This document shows positions 7,263 to 13,247 of a stretch of DNA of 13,247 bases, in pieces. The notes below the pieces were generated by a model, which saw nothing but the letters and a program-made list of their open reading frames with translations, was not told the origin of the DNA and did no database searches. Positions within the stretch are counted from its first letter, which is position 1. Every line of letters begins with the position of its first letter. The position numbers and the translations under genes were made by a program. The stretch spans positions 1 through 13,247 of the forward strand of contig RFPR01000054.1 of NCBI GenBank assembly GCA_009928265.1. Direction: 5' to 3'. Source of the stretch: Pseudomonadota bacterium (lineage in GTDB: Bacteria > Verrucomicrobiota > Verrucomicrobiia > Chthoniobacterales > UBA6821).

Positions 7263-10200
7263 TTACTCAGGAAGAATTTCGATTCCGTTGATTGCCGGGG
7301 TATCCTTGCGACCCTCTGCGGAAACCGGGTCAATGTCAATTTTGCCATCCTCGTCCGGAAGCACTCCATGAACTTCCTTCACAACTGCCTTGTTCATGGC
7401 TCCGGCAGTCTGAAAAACATCGAGATCCTTGATCGCGGTCTTGCCATTGATCTTCACATCCATTTTCCGCTTGTCGGGTGCGTTGAATTGAAGCTCCGCA
7501 AAGTGGAGCCGCACTTTGTATGAATGACCAGGTTCCGGCGGCTTCATCGCGAACAGATAACTGGCCTTTCGGAAGCGGCAGCTTTGATAGACGGCCTCCG
7601 GAGCAGAAAGGGGATCCGAGGTGTCAATGGGTGTCTTCACACTCATTTTGGAACCGCGTCCATAGCCCTCGTCACTCTTGAACGCAGCAACATCATCTCC
7701 CCCGCAGTTCATTTGGTACTCGGATTGAGGGGTGCCATAATCGATTTTCATCCCATGTTGCGGCCAATGCGAGACCTGGGCATTCTCATTGAGTTTCACA
7801 CTGACTCTGCCAGATGATTCATTTTTGACCCCCACCAAGTTAAAGCCGTCGATCAGAACCAGCGGGTCTTGGCCTTCCATGGACTTCTTACTCGCCTCGA
7901 TCGTGACGACCTTCTTTCCGCCGGGCACCAGCGAGAAGTAATTGTCAGAGTAGTAAGCCGGGAGCACGCGTTTGCCATCGCCTGAACGATGAAGCTGGAG
8001 GTGGACCATTAGAGCGACGCTCTTAGAGGGATTACTCAAAGTAACCTCGGTCAAAATATTGCTGCCCACTTCATGGAATATGGAATCTGCATCCAACGTC
8101 ACGGGTGGAAGCTTTTCCAAGGCTGTCAAATCACCCGTTTTGGAGGAATCTCCACGCCAGTAGAAGTTATCGGAAATCAACGCACCTGTGGCATCGCGAA
8201 GTTCAAGCCTCACGAATTCGACAGGCAAAGGGGGTTGAGGCCAGCTCACAGGACCCAGATCGGTCGCAGTCGATGGCGCCGCCTCCACGGGGATAACCTT
8301 TTCCGATACCTTCGTACCTTCCAGATTATAGATGCTGATGGAGGCTTTTGCCCCTTTCAATGGAGTGGGCAGATTGTTCACCACCTGGATTTTCAATTCC
8401 TTCTCATTGAGCATGATGTGAATTGGCTCACAGGCTTTCCGTGCCGCAAACAGGGCGGCATTAGGCTCCAAATCGTAATGATAAATCTGCCAGACAAAAC
8501 TGGGCTGTGCGGGGTGACTCATCCAGGTAAGCACGCCCGTCTCCGGATTGAACAGTTTGGCAAGCCGTCCCTCATACATCGCGCGGAAAGCCTCGTAATT
8601 CATCATCTGTCCCTTGCGGACGAAATCCGCCAGATTGACCGCCTTGCCATAACGATTCTCCAGAGTCTTAAGGTAAGGACGGCGTTCCTGCGCCCCGCGC
8701 GTCAGATCATGTTCGGCCCAGTCGTCGTTGATGCTCTCCCAGTCTTTTTCGGGCATCATACCCTGAATCGATTCGATGGTGGGAATGGAAACACTGCCGC
8801 TTTCCGTTTTGAAGGATTCTTCCGGGGGGTATTCGTAGTATTGCTCCGGTGTTCGCCAGCCATAGGGACCGCCCGAGCGAACGCCACGGCCATCCTTGGA
8901 ATTGGGCTGATACAGCCTCGCCGGCTCCAGTTCCTTCATCAGGCCCCTGATGGCGTCATCAATGTTTTTGGGTGGATTCCCCTCGTTGCGGGCGCACCAG
9001 ATGGCAATGCAGGGATGGTTCCGGAACCGCAGCATCTTGTCCTTCACATTAGCCATGTACGCATCAAAATCCACCGGCATGGGTGCGCCTCCGCTGGGCT
9101 GGAAAAACTCGTCCCAGAGCAGGATTCCGTATTTGTCACAGAGATCGTAGAGATCCGGCCCCGTACTCTGGCCAACCCAGTTACGGATCATTGTGTAGTT
9201 GGCCAATTGATGCATTTTGACCTGCGCTTCCAATCGCTCGCGAGGGATTCGTTTGAGGGCCTCGTCGAGTCCCCAGTTCCCCCCCTTCGCAAAGATCGGA
9301 ACACCATTCACGGAGAAGGCCAGATTGTCCGAAGGCGGATTCGTATAGGTGATTTTCCTAATTCCAAAATTGAATTCCTGCGCGTCGGAAATCTTGCCCT
9401 CCGTCTTGAGCACGAGGCGGAGGAGATGAAGATTGGGCTCTCCGAATCCATTGGGCCACCAGAGCTTCGGATTCATCACATGCAGCTGGGGGAATTGACT
9501 CGGATCAAAGCTAACTTGCTGCGAGCCCCCCGGCTTGAGTGACACGTTCTGCCGGATGGTGATTCCGTCAAAACTTGCTTCCAACTCTCCGTTCAGAGGC
9601 GAATCCATCACATTTTGCACCGTTGCCTTGATGTCAATATCCGCGGAATCGGTTCGCGGAAGCGGCAGATCCGTCGTGACTAGGGGATCCTTGATCACAG
9701 CCGGACCGGTTGCCGAAAGAAAGACCTTTTGCCAGATGCCGGTGTTCCGATCGCGAATGGTGGGAAGCCAATCCCATCCTATGGTGCAGAGGAACGTCGG
9801 ACCATCTGCTGGGGTCACACAAAAATTATTTCCCGTCCCAAGTCGGATGGTGTGCTCTGTCGTCTCCCCTGGCGTCGGCTCCGGTGAAACGCGTACCGCC
9901 AGCGTTGCTGCCTTCCCTGCCGTGACATACGGGGTGATGTCAAAAATCCCGCGAATGAACGCCCCCTTCATTTTTCCGATTGCATGCCCGTTCACCCACA
10001 CCTCTGCGGCGTAATTAATTCCGTCAAAATTCAGCCAAACGGTCTTTCCAGCGTAGTCCTCCGGAACGGTGAAACTTGTCCGATACCACCAATCCGTACG
10101 GCAAAGAGTGTCGGGAATCTTGTCGGGGCGGTTGTTCTCCCCGTACAGCGGCTCGGGATACACCTTGTTGTTCACCAGCGTGGTCAGCACCGTTCCCGGA

Positions 10201-10392
10201 ACCGTTGCCGGACTGAAAGGATGCCTGAGAGAGCTCCCCACCATTTAAGGAAACTTTTGCAGCATCCTGGAGTTTCCAGTCCGTGGAAATCACGACGGAC
10301 GCGGGAAGTGCTGTATTCTTTTCGGCTGAAAACCCTTGATAGGGTGCCAAATACGTCAGGAAAAAGATCCCTAAAGTGACAAGTTTTTGCAT
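7263..10392 (-). pseudogene. GH2 glycosidase with C-terminal malectin-like domain, frameshifted near the N-terminus
   Basis: The expected start is the ATG at 10392, which opens a signal peptide (QKLVTLGIFFLTYLAPYQGFSA) and then VVISTDWKLQDAAKVSLNGG as in the downstream paralogue. After SQASFQ the frame breaks: compared with that paralogue, two bases (gg on the plus strand) are missing between 10212 and 10213. The rest stays open for about 980 codons. Restoring two bases gives 1043 residues, in line with the 1069-residue paralogue. Domains (restored numbering): GH2 sugar-binding about 35-235, Ig-like about 240-350, TIM barrel about 360-650 with E471 (WCARNEG) and E531 (KTESGSVSIP) as acid/base and nucleophile by homology, and a malectin-like module about 885-1043 (YKVRLHFAEL, LDVFQTAGAMNKAVV). 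An in-frame ATG at 10244 could start a 993-residue product without signal peptide, which I think is not the native start. It begins 13 bp after the glycosidase upstream. A sequencing or assembly error is a real alternative to true inactivation. Confidence 0.8.
10114..10296. repeat. Near-identical paralogue tract, copy B (in GH2 gene 7263-10392)
   Basis: This is the partner of 6949-7133. It is identical over 10114-10212, then lacks two bases, then matches over 10213-10296 with two substitutions (one gives Val to Leu in GGEVSQ/GGELSQ, the other is silent). The 2-bp gap is the frameshift of this gene. The pattern fits a recent conversion tract, or a collapsed or chimeric assembly at a short repeat. 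Confidence 0.9.
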
Positions 10393-10405
10393 TCTGAGAG
10401 GGCTA

Positions 10406-11935
10406 TTACCGGTGGAACCAATTGACGAACTTGGCGAATAATCCAGGCTCAACAAGCTGGATCTCTACCTGATGCGATCCCTTCACGGAAGAATCCAGGA
10501 ACGGTTTTTCAAGAGGCTTTCCATCGAGCAGGAAGCTCAAAACACGAGTGCCATTCCCAGCAATCTTCACGTCCAGAGTGCTCTGGCGGTAGGGGATCCC
10601 CTTCAAGGAGAGTGAAGTGATGTTTGAGGGAACAACAGGAGCAAATCGGATCCCATTTTCCTCAAAGTTCATACCGAGCAATCCATGAGCAATCATGCTG
10701 AGGTAGCCGGAGGCGCTCCAGAGTTGATCCTGCGAACCTTTAGGATGTCCATCTTCAGGCAAGTAAAACTCCTGAAATGTGTCGGTTTTTTGGGAAAGCT
10801 TCGTCAAATTGCGAAATTCTTCGTCAAATTTGACAAGGTTTCCCTGATCAACGGCACCCCAGGCCCAATACCCCTGAACAAACGGCCAAATCATCCCATT
10901 ATGGTAGAAAGTAGAGTTTCTACCGCTGTAGTTTAAGTATTCCGGCCACTGGGGCCAGAGACAAGGATAGCCGTTGGGCGTCGTGGGTGTGGAGGCAAGA
11001 ATACGTCGTGCCTGCTCGGGACTGGCAATCCCAAACTTGATGCAGAGAGCTTCACCCAGACCCTCCATGCCAGGAGAAAGCTTACGATCCTCATCCAGAA
11101 AGTAACCGTAGTATCCCTTGTCCTCCTGCCAGAAATGCTTGTTGATTGCTTTTTTCAAGGCCTCAGCCTTTACGCGGAAAGGAGCTCCATTCTCCCCAAG
11201 ACGATCCGCCATCAGGGCGGCGATCACATAACCCTGATAATAGAGGGCCACATTACTCAGGGCGGCAGTCTTGGCCACCAAGGGCCCGTTCATGGCGTAC
11301 TTGGCTGGGTAGGCACTGTTGGACTCCATGTAGGAAGAACAACCTCCAAAAAGGCCCGTATCGGCTTGATAGGCATCCCGCTCGGCCCGCTTCAGTGAGT
11401 TCACGGTGCGAGTGTAGAATGTCCGCAGATCTGTTTTGTCTCCCGATACCAGATAGAGCTGCCAAGCACCGATAGCTCCAACGATCGCATCGCTCAGATT
11501 CGGCCAACCGCCGAAGTGCCCGCAGAAGTCCTGAATCCAGCACTCTCCGATTCCAGAAACTTCCTCTTTGAGACCGAGCAAGGTGTCGAGGGACACTTTT
11601 GGCTGAAAAAGGGCGAGAGCCAGATCGGTGGAAAAGGAAGAATCCCTCGTCCAGACTTGAGGCCAGCCTTTGCCTGCAATGAATTTTCCATTGCGAATGT
11701 CCCGTTCAATCACACGCTGCGCTTTTTGGTACGCAGCATTATATTCATCTACATTGGAATCAAAGACGAAGGAGGGCAAAACAGCGGCATTGGTCTTCTG
11801 ATCCTCCGCGTGAGATGAGGAAATCGTATTGCCCGCCAGAATGAGAAGGCACCCAAGCAATTTGGCCAATGAAGAGTGCTTGCTTACCAGCTTCTGGGCA
11901 GCGCTTGGTGATACAGATTTCCGAAAATTTTTCAT
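10406..11935 (-). CDS. Secreted six-hairpin (alpha/alpha)6 glycosidase, GH63/MGH1-like or debranching-type
   Basis: The 509-residue protein has a long basic N-terminus followed by a hydrophobic segment (LAKLLGCLLILAGN), with probable cleavage after SSSHA (about residue 43). The Cys in that segment is followed by more hydrophobic residues, so it does not look like a lipobox. The rest reads as an (alpha/alpha)6 barrel of the six-hairpin glycosidase superfamily. Markers are WPQVWTRDSSFSTDLALALF (91-110), LSDAIVGAIGAWQLYLVSGD, YYQGYVIAALMADRLGE, FYHNGMIWPFVQGYWAWGA (343-361) and SQDQLWSASGYLSMIAHGLL (401-420). A small beta-sandwich (about 430-490) closes the protein, as in several GH63/GH65/GH78-like enzymes. 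The FYHNGMIWP block parallels YWRGPVWP of GH63 and YHRGTVWP of glycogen-debranching enzymes. The acids D98, E389, E394 and D403 are candidates for catalysis, but I cannot assign them. The family and bond specificity remain open. It lies between the kinase (52 bp) and the GH2 cluster (13 bp), suggesting work on the same glycan. Confidence 0.75.
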   Translation of the reverse strand: MKNFRKSVSPSAAQKLVSKHSSLAKLLGCLLILAGNTISSSHAEDQKTNAAVLPSFVFDSNVDEYNAAYQKAQRVIERDIRNGKFIAGKGWPQVWTRDSSFSTDLALALFQPKVSLDTLLGLKEEVSGIGECWIQDFCGHFGGWPNLSDAIVGAIGAWQLYLVSGDKTDLRTFYTRTVNSLKRAERDAYQADTGLFGGCSSYMESNSAYPAKYAMNGPLVAKTAALSNVALYYQGYVIAALMADRLGENGAPFRVKAEALKKAINKHFWQEDKGYYGYFLDEDRKLSPGMEGLGEALCIKFGIASPEQARRILASTPTTPNGYPCLWPQWPEYLNYSGRNSTFYHNGMIWPFVQGYWAWGAVDQGNLVKFDEEFRNLTKLSQKTDTFQEFYLPEDGHPKGSQDQLWSASGYLSMIAHGLLGMNFEENGIRFAPVVPSNITSLSLKGIPYRQSTLDVKIAGNGTRVLSFLLDGKPLEKPFLDSSVKGSHQVEIQLVEPGLFAKFVNWFHR

Positions 11936-11987
11936 CGTTTTAAAAGACTGGCAGTTATTTTTTAGCTGTACCGATTCCGAGGGAGAT

Positions 11988-13097
11988 TCAACGCCCCTGT
12001 TCTAATGCCCGTAATGCGAAGGCATAGGCACCAACGGCCACCGCCTCGCTGGTACCTAGCCTGGATATTCCCACACCGATGCGAGCGAGAGGATCGTAGT
12101 TAATTTTCTCATTGGAACCGGGCACGACAATTTCCCGCACATCTCCTTTGACGAATTGTTCGAGCGCTACGGGATCCTCCAGATTAAATGCAGCAGGCCC
12201 CAGGCGACGGAATGTGTTTCCATTGGGTCCCGTGTAGGTACTTCCAAGTTCTTGCAAGAGAGAGGGTAGGAAAAGCGGCCATGCGTTGGAAATTCCACCT
12301 CCAACGACAGCCAAACCGTCCACCAGTGTGAGCGCGTTACCCAAGGCATCGCCCACAACCTCACCCAGCCTTCTGTATGCCTCCTTGGCGGCCGCCCTGT
12401 TTCCCTGAGCTTCCCCATCGGCGATTCTCGCGATTTCACGGGGATTGGGTGACTGATCAAAGGTCATCCCAGCCTCCTCGGCGTACACTCGGCGCACGGC
12501 ACGGATGCAGGCTCCTTCCTCCGCATTCATCGTTGGAGCAAGTTTGTTTCGGAGCAGCCAAACTTCTCCGGCCGAGGAATTATCGCCGATAAACAACTCT
12601 CCATTGCGGACAATACCTCCTCCAAATCCGGTCCCCAGCGTCACCCCGAAGAGGTTTTTATAGCGCTTGGGGCTTCCAGCTTTTTCCAGCAATTCATTCA
12701 CATGGGGCAGCAACCCGGCGATCGCCTCGCCATAAACAAACAAATCGCCATCGTTGTTAATGAACGTTGGGATCTGAAATTTCTTTTCCAGCATGGGCCC
12801 GAGAGCAATCCCTCCCCGGTAGCCAGGCAGATTGCCGAGATCTCCGATGATCCCACGGGGATAATCCGCAGGCCCGGGAAAGGCAAAGCTAATGGCCGAG
12901 GGAGCGGACGGACACGCTGCCTTGACCTTTGAAAACCCATCCACAATGTTAGCAAGGCTCAGATCAAGATTATCTGCACAGGACGGCAAGGTGATTGTTT
13001 CGGTGACGGCAACACCTCCACGCATTGCAGAAAATCGAAAACTGGTGCCCCCGGCATCCAGCGTCATGATAACGCGTTGGTTATTGGATAGTTTCAT
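11988..13097 (-). CDS. ROK-family sugar kinase (zinc-motif-lacking variant)
   Basis: The 369-residue cytoplasmic protein has the ROK/ASKHA layout: phosphate-1 loop LDAGGTSFRF (D14 to T18), GNLPGYRGG (88-96), INNDGDLFVYGEA (113-125) with D116 as the likely catalytic base, phosphate-2 loop GVTLGTGFGGGIV (151-163), and adenosine-region VVGGGISN (264-271). It should phosphorylate an imported hexose or hexosamine using ATP. In this operon that would be the sugar released by the secreted glycosidases, for example mannose, glucose or a glucosamine derivative. The sugar-contact segment SSAGEVWLL (E178) lacks the His of the usual GExGH, and the CxCGxxGC zinc site is absent, so it belongs to a non-zinc branch. 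There is no N-terminal winged helix, so it is an enzyme and not a ROK repressor. The permease stop lies 45 bp upstream and the next gene starts 52 bp downstream. I see no clear Shine-Dalgarno sequence. Confidence 0.88.
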   Translation of the reverse strand: MKLSNNQRVIMTLDAGGTSFRFSAMRGGVAVTETITLPSCADNLDLSLANIVDGFSKVKAACPSAPSAISFAFPGPADYPRGIIGDLGNLPGYRGGIALGPMLEKKFQIPTFINNDGDLFVYGEAIAGLLPHVNELLEKAGSPKRYKNLFGVTLGTGFGGGIVRNGELFIGDNSSAGEVWLLRNKLAPTMNAEEGACIRAVRRVYAEEAGMTFDQSPNPREIARIADGEAQGNRAAAKEAYRRLGEVVGDALGNALTLVDGLAVVGGGISNAWPLFLPSLLQELGSTYTGPNGNTFRRLGPAAFNLEDPVALEQFVKGDVREIVVPGSNEKINYDPLARIGVGISRLGTSEAVAVGAYAFALRALEQGR

Positions 13098-13142
13098 TGG
13101 AATATAGGCTCGACTTAATCTGACTCGATCAAACCAATAATT

Positions 13143-13247
13143 TCAGGACTTGGCAGGTGATTTGCCACCGCCTTTCAGCGAAAGCAGCAGCAGATATGCA
13201 AAACATGCGGCCGGCACGATAAAGGCCGTCGCTTTCAAACCATTGTC
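13143..13247 (-). CDS. C-terminus of a sugar MFS transporter (FucP/FHS-like), 5' part beyond the window
   Basis: The last 34 codons of a membrane protein are present, reading DNGLKATAFIVPAACFAYLL followed by LLSLKGGGKSPAKS and TGA. A final transmembrane helix with AFIVPAACFAYLLLLSLKG and a short charged tail is characteristic of the twelfth helix of FucP-type sugar:proton symporters, whose ends read like AYIVPLVCFLYVAYYG (family knowledge). It is the first gene of the visible operon and would bring the released sugar into the cytoplasm for the ROK kinase 45 bp downstream. Only the C-terminus is available, so substrate is unknown and other MFS subfamilies cannot be excluded. Confidence 0.62.
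   Translation of the reverse strand, partial: DNGLKATAFIVPAACFAYLLLLSLKGGGKSPAKS

Noticed and set aside
10200..10245. Programmed ribosomal frameshift joining the two frames of the GH2 gene
   Set aside because: There is no slippery heptamer or poly-A/T run at the junction and no clear downstream structure. The paralogue has the two bases and needs no shift.
10024..10455. An independent 143-residue protein starting at 10455
   Set aside because: It is the true signal-peptide part of the GH2 gene followed by out-of-frame translation after the 2-bp deletion. The segment from 10455 to 10393 overlaps the preceding glycosidase gene and has no homology of its own.
11876..11935. Lipobox (LLGC) in the six-hairpin glycosidase
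   Set aside because: The Cys lies in the middle of the hydrophobic core and is followed by more hydrophobic residues. A signal peptidase I site after SSSHA fits better.
1..13247. CRISPR array, tRNA or rRNA genes, defence system or phage genes
   Set aside because: I saw no regularly spaced repeats, no tRNA-like cloverleaf or rRNA sequence, and no nuclease, helicase or structural phage protein among the coding regions.

Overview
The window is dominated by one co-oriented block of six genes on the minus strand, read from right to left (13247 down to 607). It looks like a carbohydrate-utilisation operon. In transcription order it holds: the 3' end of a sugar MFS permease (FucP/FHS-like), a ROK-family sugar kinase, a secreted six-hairpin (alpha/alpha)6 glycosidase, and three tandem paralogous secreted GH2 glycosidases. 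The gaps between genes are 13 to 52 bp, with no internal terminator or promoter that I can see. No TonB/SusC-SusD pair and no regulator lies in the window. The promoter must be upstream, beyond the right edge.

The organism is most likely a Gram-negative polysaccharide degrader of the PVC or Bacteroidetes type. Verrucomicrobia/Lentisphaerae are my best guess, at low confidence. The reasons are several secreted GH2 enzymes carrying LamG and malectin-like modules, a ROK kinase plus FHS permease instead of a PTS, moderate GC, and starts with almost no Shine-Dalgarno sequence. A working model is that the secreted enzymes release a monosaccharide, the permease imports it and the kinase phosphorylates it. 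The GH2 proteins belong to the broad beta-mannosidase / exo-beta-glucosaminidase side of the family, but the substrate cannot be fixed from sequence.

The three GH2 genes share a catalytic core but differ in accessory modules. The first in transcription order (7263-10392) and the second (4020-7229) are GH2 plus a C-terminal malectin-like domain. The third (607-3990) has an N-terminal LamG-like lectin domain and no malectin. The first carries a 2-bp deletion that separates its signal peptide from the catalytic part. That deletion lies inside a stretch of about 184 bp that is almost identical to the same place in the second GH2 gene, although the surrounding sequence is clearly diverged. This suggests recent gene conversion, or an assembly artefact.

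The left end (1-606) has no intact gene. It holds three degraded fragments: an IS3-family OrfA piece (minus), the last codons of a plus-strand protein ending in an Ig-like fold of the kind that ends GH2 enzymes, and the C-terminal part of an IS630-family transposase (minus) with a visible frameshift. This is a scarred boundary of the sugar locus.
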